DNA from: an uncultured Acetobacteroides sp.
Lineage (GTDB): Bacteria; Bacteroidota; Bacteroidia; Bacteroidales; ZOR0009
Reading direction: 5' to 3'
DNA: 64,000 bases
Assembly: GCF_963678165.1 (NCBI RefSeq)
Contig: NZ_OY782755.1
Span: 868,001-932,000 of the forward strand
Made by a program: the position numbers and the translations under genes. Below, one piece after another: positions 17,505 through 26,403 of this stretch; position 1 is the first letter of the stretch; each line of letters starts with the position of its first letter. The notes beneath the pieces are model-generated. The model did no database searches and was not told the origin of the DNA. It saw only the letters and a list, made by a program, of their open reading frames with translations.

Positions 17505-19271
17505 TTACTTCATTTGTATCCAGAAAGGCATGCGAGTCTGTACACCCTGGTTCTTTACAAAGCTGCGGATTTCGTTGTAGCTCTCAAATGCGTCGCCAAG
17601 TTGCCCCTTTGCAAAGTAGGTGCTGATCGATTCGCCTGTGAAATCCTCAAGTATTTCCGAAAATGCATCTTTCTGTTCGGGAAGTTCCACAACTCGGTAT
17701 TCTTTTACTCTGGCGAGTTTGGCAGCCTCCGCAATAGCATCGGTAAGCCCACCAATCTTATCAACAAGCTTCAGCTTTTGAGCCATTAACCCACTCCAAA
17801 CTCGGCCTTGTCCAATGCTGTCGACGTAGGATGCGGGTAACCTACGTCCGGCAGATACGTGACCGGTGAAGGTTTTGTAGACACGCTCGATTTCCATCTG
17901 GATAACCTGATTCTCATTGGATGATAGCGAGCGGAATGGAGTGCCTAGATCGGCATGTTCATTGGTTTTTGCAACATCAACCGATATGCCTAGCTTATCC
18001 TTAAGCCCTTTCTGTACGTCAAAGAGAACGCCGAATACGCCAATTGATCCGGTAAGCGTTGTTGGTTGCGCATAGATAACGTTGGCAGGCGCTGTAATGT
18101 AGTATCCGCCCGATGCTGCATAATCTCCCATCGATACCACAACAGGTTTTACTTTGCGGGCAAGATCCATCTCCCTCCAAATAATATCGGATGCAAGCGC
18201 GCTACCTCCAGGTGAGTTTACGCGAAGCACGATAGCTTTGGTGTTCTCATCTTTGCGTGCTGCTCTAATCGCGTTGCTGATTTCTTTTTCCGATAGGTTT
18301 TGTGAATCAGATCCCATCACCACTTCGCCATTTGCATAGATGACGGATATTTTTTCGTGGGAGAATTTTTCATCTTTCGCTGCCACCTGATCGTACTTGG
18401 TAATGCTAATGGCTTCCGGTTCTTTGCCTTTTTCTAGCTTCGCAAAGGTGGAGAGCTTCTTGATAAGCTCATCTTTGTAAAGAAGCCCATCAACAAGCTT
18501 TGCTTTTACGGCAGATTCTCCATCGGATACTGACATGTTGTTGGCAATGCTGTTAAGTTCCTCAGTTGAGATGTTGCGGCTTTTGCCAATTTCTGAGGTA
18601 ATGCTTCCCCATATCGAGTTGAGCAGCACATCGAATTGCTCGCGGTTGGCAGGACTCATCTTGTCGAGCATAAAGGGTTCAACAGCGCTCTTAAACTTGC
18701 CGTGGCGGATGATTTGAGCGTTGATGCCCAACTTTTCCAGTGCACCTTTATAAAACATCACCTGAGCCTTTAGTCCAAGCATTTCGAGGTTGCCCTCTGG
18801 GTTAAGGTAAACTTTGTCAGCCGCAGATGCTAGATAGTAAGCAATCTGGGTGTAGGTGTCGCTGTAGGCAACTACAAACTTTCCCGACTTTTTAAAGTCG
18901 AGGATTGCATTGCGGATCTCCTGAACAGTTGCAAATCCTCCAGCGTTTATGGTGGATAAATCCATGTAAACACCGACTATGTTTTCGTCGTTTTTGGCTT
19001 TCTTGAGGTTGTTGACTATTGTGTTCAGCCCAATAGACTTGTTGCTTCTTAGTCTTTTTATGTCGAGGTTCTCGAATGGATTTTTGGATGACCTTTCAAC
19101 GATCGGACGATCCAGTTCCAGCTTCAGTATGGTCTTGGGGGATATTTTTACCTCCTCTTCGGCACTTGACATAATTGCACTTATGATACCTAACCCTATA
19201 AGGATCAGTAATCCGAGAGAGATTAAAACTCCTAAGCAGGAGCCTAAAAAGGCTCTAAAGAATTCTTTCAT
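17505..19271 (-). CDS. sppA: Signal peptide peptidase SppA, 67-kDa long form
   Basis: Membrane-bound serine protease that degrades cleaved signal peptides. An N-terminal membrane anchor (residues 8-33, LGSCLGVLISLGLLILIGLGI) precedes two tandem peptidase_S49 domains. The catalytic serine is in VLRVNSPGGSALASD in the C-terminal half, and the lysine partner is expected in the N-terminal half (KSAVEPF region). At 588 residues it is the long, duplicated form, like E. coli SppA. Divergent from folK across about 110 bp. Confidence 0.94.
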   Translation of the reverse strand: MKEFFRAFLGSCLGVLISLGLLILIGLGIISAIMSSAEEEVKISPKTILKLELDRPIVERSSKNPFENLDIKRLRSNKSIGLNTIVNNLKKAKNDENIVGVYMDLSTINAGGFATVQEIRNAILDFKKSGKFVVAYSDTYTQIAYYLASAADKVYLNPEGNLEMLGLKAQVMFYKGALEKLGINAQIIRHGKFKSAVEPFMLDKMSPANREQFDVLLNSIWGSITSEIGKSRNISTEELNSIANNMSVSDGESAVKAKLVDGLLYKDELIKKLSTFAKLEKGKEPEAISITKYDQVAAKDEKFSHEKISVIYANGEVVMGSDSQNLSEKEISNAIRAARKDENTKAIVLRVNSPGGSALASDIIWREMDLARKVKPVVVSMGDYAASGGYYITAPANVIYAQPTTLTGSIGVFGVLFDVQKGLKDKLGISVDVAKTNEHADLGTPFRSLSSNENQVIQMEIERVYKTFTGHVSAGRRLPASYVDSIGQGRVWSGLMAQKLKLVDKIGGLTDAIAEAAKLARVKEYRVVELPEQKDAFSEILEDFTGESISTYFAKGQLGDAFESYNEIRSFVKNQGVQTRMPFWIQMK

Positions 19272-19382
19272 TGCGCTTAACAGTTAAGTTGTTAAATTTG
19301 ACTCAATTTAGCGAATATAATTGAGTTGCTAAGTTAGGTAAGATAAGATTATTACCAAAATATAACTTGAGGAATAAAGCAG

Positions 19383-19880
19383 ATGAAACTATACCTGCTA
19401 ATTGGCGGAAATCAGGGCGATAGATTGTACATGGTGAATGAGGCTAAGCGGCTAATTTCGATTTATATTGGATCGATATTGCAGGAGTCGAAGGTGTACG
19501 AAACTGCTCCGTGGGGATTCGAGGCAGCCGAAGGTTTTCTTAACATGGCTCTGCTGGTGGATACCAACTTAGATGTTGTAGAGGCAATTGCAGCCTGTCA
19601 TAGGGTAGAAGATATGCTGGGGAGAGTTCGTAATGCTGTTGAAAGATACTCTTCTCGAACTATGGATGTGGATATCATTTTTGCCGATGATATGGTGGTA
19701 AATACACCTTTGCTGCAAATACCCCATCCTCGGATGCAGGATCGGAGATTTGTACTAGTGCCGTTAAATGATATTGCGTCAAATTTTGTTCATCCGATCT
19801 TTAGGAAAAGTGTTAGTACTATGCTTGCCGAGTGTAAGGATGATGGAGATGTTGTCGTATTTGGTTCAACCCCAAAATAA
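19383..19880 (+). CDS. folK: 2-amino-4-hydroxy-6-hydroxymethyldihydropteridine pyrophosphokinase
   Basis: Transfers pyrophosphate from ATP to the pterin in folate synthesis. The motifs are IGGNQGDR at the N-terminus, YETAPWGFE, the pterin/ATP loop MLGRVRN with [14 protein letters not shown], and [15 protein letters not shown]. 165 residues is standard. No other folate genes adjoin it. It ends in a terminator shared with the convergent upp gene. Confidence 0.94.
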   Translation: MKLYLLIGGNQGDRLYMVNEAKRLISIYIGSILQESKVYETAPWGFEAAEGFLNMALLVDTNLDVVEAIAACHRVEDMLGRVRNAVERYSSRTMDVDIIFADDMVVNTPLLQIPHPRMQDRRFVLVPLNDIASNFVHPIFRKSVSTMLAECKDDGDVVVFGSTPK

Positions 19881-19915
19881 GAAAAGCGCCATGATAAATA
19901 TCTGGCGCTTTTTTA
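19881..19915. terminator. Bidirectional terminator between folK and upp
   Basis: AAAAGCGCCA / TGGCGCTTTT with an 11-nt loop and T-run, between two convergent genes. Confidence 0.84.
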
Positions 19916-19933
19916 TGGAAGAAAAAGAAATTT

Positions 19934-20584
19934 CTATAGTTTTTTGCCGAAGGCAAGATCGCCGGCATCGCCAAGTCCTGGAACGATGTACTTCTTTGGC
20001 GATAAAACGGGGTCTACAGCTCCTGTCCAAATGGTGACATTCTTTGGATCTGTGTTTGCTACGGTGTAGTCTAACCCATCTTTACTTGCAATAACCGAAA
20101 CGATATGGATGTGCTCTGGCGTTCCGCGTTCGAGAAGTGCATTAAGGGCAAGCACCATCGATGATCCTGTTGCGAGCATTGGATCTACCAAAATAAGGTG
20201 CTTTTTATCTACGCTTGGGCTCGACAGATTGTCGAATTGAATGTGGAACGTGCCGTCTGGATTGTAAACGCGGGCTGCGGAAATGAATGCGTTCTCGGCT
20301 TTGTCGAAGTAGTTGAGGAGTCCGTCGTGAAGAGGAAGACCTGCTCTGAGGATTGAAGCAATAACTGGGGGCGGAGATGGAATCTTGACTTTGGCAATGC
20401 CTAGTGGAGTTTGAACCTCCTCGATACCCGATGGCATCGTTTTGCTAATCTCATACGCGAAAACTTCGCCAATTCGCTCTAGGTTTCTTCTAAATCTGAG
20501 GCTGTCGCCTTGGATGTTAACATCCCGAAGTTCAGCTATAAACTGGTTTAGGAGAGAACTTTGCTCCCCAAGATTGATGACCAT
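19934..20584 (-). CDS. upp: Uracil phosphoribosyltransferase
   Basis: Makes UMP from uracil and PRPP. The PRPP loop is LILVDPMLATGSSMVLAL, and the uracil-binding C-terminus GDAGDLAFGKKL is intact. I take ATG 20584 (MVINLGEQSSLLNQF), which gives about 216 residues and the conserved N-terminus; the longer frame to 20611 adds nine residues. The gene is separate from radC upstream. Confidence 0.93.
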   Translation of the reverse strand: MVINLGEQSSLLNQFIAELRDVNIQGDSLRFRRNLERIGEVFAYEISKTMPSGIEEVQTPLGIAKVKIPSPPPVIASILRAGLPLHDGLLNYFDKAENAFISAARVYNPDGTFHIQFDNLSSPSVDKKHLILVDPMLATGSSMVLALNALLERGTPEHIHIVSVIASKDGLDYTVANTDPKNVTIWTGAVDPVLSPKKYIVPGLGDAGDLAFGKKL

Positions 20585-20679
20585 ATTTTTTTGTTGTAAA
20601 AAATCCTCCAAAGGTATTAATTTCTTGCTGCATCCATCTTGATGGTGTTAGATTGTAAGGTTTTCTAAGATAATTTCAC

Positions 20680-21384
20680 CTAAAGGAGGCCCTCGTCAGC
20701 GAAGCTGAAGTATTGCCCATGTGCTACAATCACGTGGTCGAGCAGCTGGATGTCGAAGGTTGCCGCTGCGTGCTTAAGCTTTTCTGTGATGTTTTTATCC
20801 GCATCAGAAGGAAATCTGTTTCCCGAAGGGTGGTTGTGTATGGCGATGATGCCGCTAGCAAGGTTGTCTAGTGCTAGCTTCATGATAATGCGGATGTCGG
20901 TTACTGTGCCGCTCATGCCACCCTGAGATATCCGGTGCTTGTCGAGAATCTTATTGGAGCGATTGAGGTACATCACCCAGAACTCTTCGTGAGGGAGGTC
21001 GGCAAGTAGCGGCTGGAATATCTCTGCAACATCGCTGCTGGCGGAGATGCGCTTGCGTTCGAGGGGTTCTACGACGCTTCGGCGTCGACCAAGTTCGAGT
21101 GCTGCAACAATGGCAATGGCTCGTGCTTCCCCAATCCCCTTTACTTTGCAAAGGTCTTTTATGGATTGTTTTCCGAGCTCGGCAAGGTTGTTGTTGCAGC
21201 CGTAAAGTATCCGCTTTGCAACCTCTACAGCTGTTTCGTCTTTAGTTCCGGAACCGATAAGAATAGCTAAGATTTCGGCATCGCCAAGGGCAGAAATGCC
21301 TTTGGCGAGGAGTTTTTCGCGAGGACGATCTTCAACTGACCATTCCTTAATGCTTAGCTTTTTGGAGATGTAGCTATCGTTCAT
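20680..21384 (-). CDS. radC: RadC family JAMM/JAB-domain protein
   Basis: 234 residues. The N-terminal part has a helix-hairpin-helix segment (LCKVKGIGEARAIAIVAALELGRR). The C-terminal JAB/MPN domain has the metal motif in IIAIHNHPSGNRFPSDAD, followed by LLDHVIVAHGQYFSF. RadC was named as a DNA repair protein but its role is unproven; homologues are often on mobile elements. Here it lies in a housekeeping context with no mobile genes. Upstream is array C and a 25-bp perfect palindrome. Confidence 0.92.
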   Translation of the reverse strand: MNDSYISKKLSIKEWSVEDRPREKLLAKGISALGDAEILAILIGSGTKDETAVEVAKRILYGCNNNLAELGKQSIKDLCKVKGIGEARAIAIVAALELGRRRSVVEPLERKRISASSDVAEIFQPLLADLPHEEFWVMYLNRSNKILDKHRISQGGMSGTVTDIRIIMKLALDNLASGIIAIHNHPSGNRFPSDADKNITEKLKHAAATFDIQLLDHVIVAHGQYFSFADEGLL

Positions 21385-21607
21385 ACATATTGATATTGGT
21401 ATGGTAAAGATAGCATTTTCGGATCAAGCGGAAAAGTTGGGAATCAGCCAAAGAATCGCTCCCTTTGCGATTGTGGGCATACCGAACAGCTCCCCGAAGG
21501 GGCTTGTGCCGAGATGTAGCTAGGTGGTCTTTCCATCTGCAGTTCGGGAAGGAGGATGGCCTAAAAACCCTCGTCGAGGAGCCAGCTCGAATAGGTGTTT
21601 TTTTGCT

Positions 21608-21632
21608 GCGTTTAGGTTCGGAACCTAAACGC
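21608..21632. repeat. 25-bp perfect palindrome upstream of radC
   Basis: GCGTTTAGGTTC / GAACCTAAACGC around a single G. It is 12+1+12 bp with no mismatch, located 224 bp upstream of the radC start codon at the edge of array C. It lacks a loop suited to a terminator hairpin and looks more like a dimeric-protein site. Confidence 0.75.
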
Positions 21633-22060
21633 TTCGGCTCAGAGACGAGGCGTTTATCCAGAACGTCGGGGCATTTCGTCAAAATGTCGCAACGAATGTC
21701 TGCTGCAACCCATTCTTTCGGCTAAATGACGGTTGCTTTCGGTTCGTTGGCGCTCTGAATGGTCGAAATGATCCAACGAATCGCTGTTTTAACGAAAACC
21801 CGCGACTCGGAAACCAAACAGTCCGTTCGAACGTCGAATCATGCCGATGAAATGGAGGTTCTACCCGATGTTTCGGCGAGTCCTTTCGATAATTTGGAGG
21901 TTTACCCCGATAATGCTACGAATGGGGTCGATGAAACGGCGCTTCGGCCTCATAAATCGCCGAACATCTTCGGTGAAACACCAGAAGTGTCCGTCATCCA
22001 TATGATCTGCCTGGGCTAAATGCCGAAACCGATCGGCTGGGAGTTTCTCCCCATCTACGG
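21633..22060. repeat. Tandem array C, strongly decayed 42-bp unit, about 9-10 copies
   Basis: A 12-13 bp core of type CGGCTAAATGACG recurs at 21635 (CGGCTCAGAGACG), 21677 (CGTCAAAATGTCG), 21719 (CGGCTAAATGACG), 21761, 21803, 21845 (CGATGAAATGG), 21887 (CGATAATTTGG), 21929 (CGATGAAACGG), 21971 (CGGTGAAACAC) and 22013 (GGGCTAAATGC): every interval is 42 bp. GGAGGTT with TACCCCGAT also recurs at 21854 and 21896. The copies are diverged but the register is intact. It fills the gap between rpsT and radC and no family-like protein is encoded. Confidence 0.7.
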
Positions 22061-22302
22061 TACGTCCTAACGGATGGGCTCGTATCCTATAGCGAATGGC
22101 GCTGTGTCGAGGCACCAGCATGCCCGGTAACGCAGAGGACTCCCAAAATCCTTCAACGCCAAAATCAAGGTGTTTCGTGCGCAGATCGGGGGGCACGAAA
22201 TATTTACTCCTTCCTGTTATGGTAAGCCAATCTACGTGTAATGCGGTAAATCCCCTGCCTTTCCGCTTGATCTATTTTTACTTGGCGCTGCACCAAAACA
22301 AG
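22061..22302. other. Gene-free stretch between array C and rpsT
   Basis: No credible gene. It contains an inverted repeat TTTCGTGC (about 22173) / GCACGAAA (about 22193) and otherwise unremarkable sequence leading to the rpsT terminator. It could be further decayed array C but I do not see the 42-bp core clearly. Confidence 0.4.
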
Positions 22303-22330
22303 TTAGGCCGTACTTTATAGTACAGCCTAA
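22303..22330 (-). terminator. Terminator of rpsT
   Basis: Nested inverted repeat TTAGGC ... GTAC TTTATA GTAC ... GCCTAA. It lies just beyond the rpsT stop on the - strand. Confidence 0.7.
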
Positions 22331-22352
22331 AATTCATATTGTAAAGGGTAAG

Positions 22353-22607
22353 TTATGCTAACTTGTTAACGTGAAGTTGAATGCTGCTTTTAAGGTTTGC
22401 AGCCTTATTCGTATGAATCACATTAATTTTTGCTAGCTTATCAAGCATAGCGCTAACCTTTGGAAGGAGTTTTACAGCAGCTTCCTTTTCGGTAGTGTTT
22501 CTCAATGCCTTTAGAGCATTACGAGTCGTCTTAGCATAATATCTGTTGTGCAGTCTCTTAGCGATGCTTTGACGGTTTCTTTTTTCAGCTGACTTATGAT
22601 TTGCCAT
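22353..22607 (-). CDS. rpsT: 30S ribosomal protein S20
   Basis: 84 residues, highly basic, beginning MANHKSAEKRNRQSIAKRLHN, the classical S20 N-terminus, and ending in the helical HTNKAANLKSSIQLHVNKLA. S20 binds 16S rRNA early in 30S assembly. The gene is 25 bp downstream of tRNA-Glu on the same strand, with no terminator between, so the two are probably one transcript. Confidence 0.96.
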   Translation of the reverse strand: MANHKSAEKRNRQSIAKRLHNRYYAKTTRNALKALRNTTEKEAAVKLLPKVSAMLDKLAKINVIHTNKAANLKSSIQLHVNKLA

Positions 22608-22632
22608 TGTACAAAACTTGCTTTTGAATTAG

Positions 22633-22704
22633 TAGTCCATAGGGGAATCGAACCCCTGTTACAAGAATGAAAATCTTGCGTCCTAACCCCTAGACGAATG
22701 GACC
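22633..22704 (-). tRNA. tRNA-Glu (TTC anticodon)
   Basis: The - strand reads GGTCCATTCGTCTAGGGG, an anticodon stem CAAGA/TCTTG around TTTTCAT (anticodon TTC), and a T arm with GGGGTTCGATTCCCC. The acceptor GGTCCAT pairs with ATGGACT. CCA is not encoded. It precedes rpsT in a likely shared transcript. Confidence 0.95.
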
Positions 22705-22742
22705 GTTCTGTTTTTGCAATCCCTAGTAGGGCATTGCGGGTG

Positions 22743-22750
22743 CAAAGGTA
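22743..22750 (-). promoter_or_regulatory. -7 promoter element of tRNA-Glu/rpsT
   Basis: TACCTTTG on the - strand, matching the TAnnTTTG consensus, 38 bp before the tRNA. A CTTG near 22770-22773 sits at about the spacing expected of a weak -33 element. Confidence 0.6.
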
Positions 22751-22893
22751 AGTCAAAAAATTATATCTGCAAGTATTCTGATAAAAAAAATAGAAGAGGT
22801 GCCATGCGGATATTTAGGTCGACATTTCAGTTATAATGTTATCTGTATTTAATTGCAGGCTAATTCAGATGAAATGTTTATGGAGGTGTGTTA

Positions 22894-22941
22894 GGAGATG
22901 GATTAGTCCTAGTGTGTCTCTGTTGGGGCTAATCCATCTCC
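22894..22941 (-). terminator. Hairpin downstream of the Mpl-like gene
   Basis: Arms GGAGATGGATTAG (22894-22906) and CTAATCCATCTCC (22929-22941), 13 bp perfect with a 22-nt loop, just beyond the stop codon of the - strand Mur ligase gene. No T-run follows. Confidence 0.6.
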
Positions 22942-22945
22942 AAGT

Positions 22946-24304
22946 TTATTTGTTTGAGATTTCCAGAGCAAACGCCTTTAGGTCAACACCAGAGAAGTTT
23001 CCTGATGTCATAATTAGCAGGTTCGCATTGGTGTAATCTTGTTGTCTGAGTACGCCAATAAGTTTTTCGCTTTCGGTGAAAACTTCAACATTACCGCCAA
23101 ACGATGCCTTTACCTCATCTGGGTTGATCTCTGGCAGTTGTTTGTGCTTAATGGTTTCTGGGTTGAAGTAAACGTAGGCAACATCCGCTTTGCTCATTGT
23201 TCCGTTATACTCTGAGAGAAAGTCCTTGTTTAAGCTGCTAAAGGTATGGAGTTCCATGCAGGCAACTAGTTTGCGGTTGGGGAATTGCTCCTTGACTGCT
23301 TTGGTTGTTGCCATCAGTTTAGATGGTGAGTGGGCAAAGTCAAGGTAAATGTTTGACGACTTGTTGGAGGCAAGAAGTTGAAGGCGTTTAGCCGCTCCAG
23401 CAAAGGTTGCTATTGCATTGTAGAAGGTGTTATCGCTAACGCCTATCGCATTGCATATAGCTTTTGCACCTGCAATATTCTGTAGGTTGTGCTCCCCAAA
23501 AATTTTGAGAGGTATCCTTAAATCTCCAGCGATAAGTTGGCAGATGCCGTCAACGATTTCGTAGGGATGCGTGGCGTAAGCCTCCGTCTTGATGGTTGAT
23601 TTGGCGTTGGCAGCAATCTTCGAGAGATGCGCATCGTTGCCAAAGTAGATAAATGTACCTCCATCTTCAACTAAATCCGAGAAGATCTCGAACTGCTTAA
23701 CGTAGAAATCGAAGGTGGGGAAAACGTTGATGTGATCCCATGCAATCCCGGTTACGAGTCCAATGTTGGGTTTGTATAGGTGGAACTTTGGTCGTCTGTC
23801 AATAGGAGATGTAAGGTATTCGTCGCCCTCGAAAACTGCGTATTTGGCATCGTCGCTAAGGCTAACCATGGTGTCGAATCCGTCGAGTTGGGCACCAACC
23901 ATGTAGTCAAACTTTATGTTGGCGTGGCGAAGAACGTGCATTACCATTGCGGTGGTCGATGTTTTACCGTGGCTCCCTCCAACTACAATACGGCATTTAT
24001 TCTTGGTTTGCTCGTAAAGATATTCTGGGTAGGAGTAGATTTTTACGCCCAACTCTTTGGCTCTAACTAGTTCCGGATTGTCTTCTCTCGCGTGCATGCC
24101 AAGGATGACTGCGTCAAGATCAGTGGTGATTCTTTCGGGAAACCATCCCATTTGAGAAGGAAGTATTCCTTTTTGTTCGAGTCTGGTACGCGAAGGTTCG
24201 AATATTTCGTCATCGGAACCCGTAATGGTGTATCCCTTTTGATGTAGGGCTAATGCGAGGTTGTGCATTGCGCTACCGCCTATGGCAATAAAATGTACTC
24301 TCAT
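22946..24304 (-). CDS. mpl: Mpl-like Mur ligase (UDP-MurNAc:tripeptide ligase family)
   Basis: 452 residues. The N-terminal Rossmann segment MRVHFIAIGGSAMHNLALAL is followed by the ATP-binding loop VVGGSHGKTSTTAMV, the central-domain signatures FEGDEYLTSPIDRRPKFHLYKPNI and ITGIAWDHINVFPTF-like stretch, and the C-terminal LDFAHSPSKLMATTKAV. This is the pattern of UDP-N-acetylmuramate:L-alanyl-gamma-D-glutamyl-meso-DAP ligase (murein peptide recycling) rather than of MurC. MurC-like activity cannot be excluded from motifs alone. Stands alone, not in a mur cluster. Confidence 0.85.
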   Translation of the reverse strand: MRVHFIAIGGSAMHNLALALHQKGYTITGSDDEIFEPSRTRLEQKGILPSQMGWFPERITTDLDAVILGMHAREDNPELVRAKELGVKIYSYPEYLYEQTKNKCRIVVGGSHGKTSTTAMVMHVLRHANIKFDYMVGAQLDGFDTMVSLSDDAKYAVFEGDEYLTSPIDRRPKFHLYKPNIGLVTGIAWDHINVFPTFDFYVKQFEIFSDLVEDGGTFIYFGNDAHLSKIAANAKSTIKTEAYATHPYEIVDGICQLIAGDLRIPLKIFGEHNLQNIAGAKAICNAIGVSDNTFYNAIATFAGAAKRLQLLASNKSSNIYLDFAHSPSKLMATTKAVKEQFPNRKLVACMELHTFSSLNKDFLSEYNGTMSKADVAYVYFNPETIKHKQLPEINPDEVKASFGGNVEVFTESEKLIGVLRQQDYTNANLLIMTSGNFSGVDLKAFALEISNK

Positions 24305-24455
24305 AGCTTTTGTGGAGGTTACCTTGCTGCTGCAAGTTTTCGGTTGTCAAAGATAAGCGAAACGGCAATTGGGCGGATGCAACTGCTAATATTTATCGCT
24401 GTAATTCGGTGAATAGGCTTATTTTTACCTTCAAATAAACCTAATTTTAGCGACG

Positions 24456-25295
24456 ATGAAGCTTTTCCCTCTTAATATTACCAACTTTAAAATAGATGGT
24501 GGTGCCATGTTTGGCGTTGTGCCAAAGACGCTTTGGCAGCGAACTTATCCTGCTGACGATGCAAACCTATGCTCTTGGGCATTGCGGAGCATGGTTATTG
24601 TAGTTGGTAGGCGTGTCATCCTTATTGACGATGGCTTTGGCGATAAGCAGGATGATAAATTTTTCAGCCACTTCCACCTTTTTGGAGGAGAGGGGCTACT
24701 TGATGGTTTAGCAAAACTTGGTTATCATGCGGATGAAATTACCGATGTTGTTTTAACCCATCTTCACTACGACCATTGCGGTGGAGGAATACGAACGAAT
24801 CCTATAGATGGACGCTACGAAACCGCTTTCTCCAATGCGAAGTTTCATATTTCGCGTGCTCAGTGGGAGTGGGCCGTTAATCCTAATGCTCGTGAGGCTG
24901 ATTCGTTTCTTAAGGAAAATATTCTGCCTATGCATGAGTTGGGCTTGGTGAACTTCATAGATGGTCACTGTTTCTTAACCGATGAGGTTGAACTTCGGAT
25001 CTTTAATGGTCATACTAAGGGGCAGATTATCCCAATTATTCACCATCCGAAAGGTAGTCTTGTCTTTGTTGCCGACTTATTTCCTTCTACTGCCCATATT
25101 CCACTTCCGTATATAATGAGCTACGATGTTGAGCCAATGGTAACGCTTCGCGAGAAGGAAGATTTTTTGGAGGAGTCGTTGTTAAAAGGGTACACCTATT
25201 TCTTTCAGCACGATTTTTACACCGAGTGCTGTACGCTGCATCGGACAAAAAAGGGGATTAGAGTCGATCGGCGATTTTCACTAGATGAATTCTAA
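24456..25295 (+). CDS. MBL-fold metallo-hydrolase
   Basis: 279 residues with the metallo-beta-lactamase signature VVLTHLHYDHCGGG near 105, a further histidine in FNGHTKGQIIPIIHHP, an aspartate in VFVADLFPSTAHIP and a late FFQHDFYTECCTL. The general class hydrolyses esters, lactones, thioesters or phosphodiesters; the substrate is not predictable. No signal peptide. It converges on the methyltransferase gene with a shared terminator. Confidence 0.87.
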   Translation: MKLFPLNITNFKIDGGAMFGVVPKTLWQRTYPADDANLCSWALRSMVIVVGRRVILIDDGFGDKQDDKFFSHFHLFGGEGLLDGLAKLGYHADEITDVVLTHLHYDHCGGGIRTNPIDGRYETAFSNAKFHISRAQWEWAVNPNAREADSFLKENILPMHELGLVNFIDGHCFLTDEVELRIFNGHTKGQIIPIIHHPKGSLVFVADLFPSTAHIPLPYIMSYDVEPMVTLREKEDFLEESLLKGYTYFFQHDFYTECCTLHRTKKGIRVDRRFSLDEF

Positions 25296-25320
25296 TGATG
25301 AAGCACGTAGTTGCTTTTAT

Positions 25321-25374
25321 AAAAAGAGCCCAAGCGTTTTTCCTTTTATGAAAAATGCTTGGGCTGTACTTTTT
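25321..25374. terminator. Bidirectional terminator between the MBL gene and the methyltransferase gene
   Basis: Arms 25327-25341 and 25351-25365 (15 bp, one G-U) with A and T runs on either side. Confidence 0.85.
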
Positions 25375-25390
25375 GTGTGGAAATTCAGTT

Positions 25391-26116
25391 TTATCTGGCA
25401 ACAAAGATAAACGAGTAACTGTCGGAAAGAAGTCCGTCTCCGTTAAATGCTCCATAGAGGTCAATGTCGTAAAAGCCGGCATTCTCAAGAAAGAATAGGG
25501 CTTCTTCTGGTAGAAGAGGGTAAAGCTTTTCTTGGTTCTCAAGAATCTTTCCATCTTTTTTAGTGAGAAGTCTTGTCTTAAAATAGAGAGGTTCCCCTGG
25601 CCCTGTAAACTGGTAGCCTCGCTCGAAGCTGATGTGCTCGTTGTCAATTGTTGGAAGACCAGTTACCATCTTGTCGAAAATGCGACGATAGTTGATGATC
25701 TGTCCGAAAAACGTACCTCCTGGTTTAAGAAGCGTTTTGGCCGTCTGGAAAAGGTTCTCGATAGCGTCTGGGTCGCCAAGATGTACCAAGGAGTTCCCAA
25801 AACTGAAAATGGCATCAAACGACTCGGCTTTGAAACTCCGTTGGAGTTTAGTCATGTCTTCAACTAAAAAGACAGGATTCTTCCCCTTAAATTTGGATTG
25901 TGCGACATCGATCATTTTGGGATCGTTGTCGATTCCTACGACTTTGTAGTCTTCTTCAGCCAACGCTATGGCTAAACTCCCTGTTCCACAACCTAAATCT
26001 AATACCGAGATGTTTTTGTCAGATGGAAATCTGTTTGTCAAAAACATCTTTTGTAGCGGATTTAGCGGGAATATGTAGTCGTAATTGTCCGCAATACTGC
26101 TATATGAGTCACTCAT
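25391..26116 (-). CDS. Class I SAM-dependent methyltransferase
   Basis: 241 residues. Motif I is SVLDLGCGTGSLAIALAEE (near 35-52), followed by the acidic GIDNDPKMIDVA and FDAIFSFGNSLVHL. The C-terminal half is the usual beta-rich extension of small-molecule methyltransferases. Substrate unknown. The 287-bp intergenic region upstream contains a 19-bp palindrome resembling a Fur box, which may control it. Confidence 0.87.
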   Translation of the reverse strand: MSDSYSSIADNYDYIFPLNPLQKMFLTNRFPSDKNISVLDLGCGTGSLAIALAEEDYKVVGIDNDPKMIDVAQSKFKGKNPVFLVEDMTKLQRSFKAESFDAIFSFGNSLVHLGDPDAIENLFQTAKTLLKPGGTFFGQIINYRRIFDKMVTGLPTIDNEHISFERGYQFTGPGEPLYFKTRLLTKKDGKILENQEKLYPLLPEEALFFLENAGFYDIDLYGAFNGDGLLSDSYSFIFVAR

Positions 26117-26218
26117 CGTTTTTGGTTTTAATATTTGGTCATTGGTAGCTATAAAATTTCTTCGTTAAATTAATGCAAAATTCGGCAAGATGCCATTCTG
26201 GATTAATTATTTTTTCAT

Positions 26219-26237
26219 AATGATGATAATCATCATT
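26219..26237. promoter_or_regulatory. Fur-box-like palindrome upstream of the methyltransferase gene
   Basis: AATGATGATAATCATCATT is a perfect 9-1-9 palindrome matching the classical 19-bp Fur consensus GATAATGATAATCATTATC at 15 of 19 positions by hand alignment. It lies 103 bp upstream of the methyltransferase start, in a promoter-sized gap. Other small inverted repeats follow (TGCATGAC / GTCATGCA at about 26252-26273). Confidence 0.5.
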
Positions 26238-26363
26238 GTGCGATTAAAAATTGATGCATGACTGTAACGTCATGCATGTAACGTATACAAAGGTATACCT
26301 AATTGGCTTTGATTTAAAGGGGGTGTATTACACTATATTTAAAGTTGCTGAATATTATATGTT

Positions 26364-26399
26364 AAATAAAAAAGGTGGCATGCGCCACCTTTTTTATTT
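26364..26399 (-). terminator. Terminator of pgi
   Basis: GGTGGC / GCCACC stem extended by A and T runs on both sides, just beyond the pgi stop codon. Confidence 0.82.
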
Positions 26400-26403
26400 T
26401 AGG

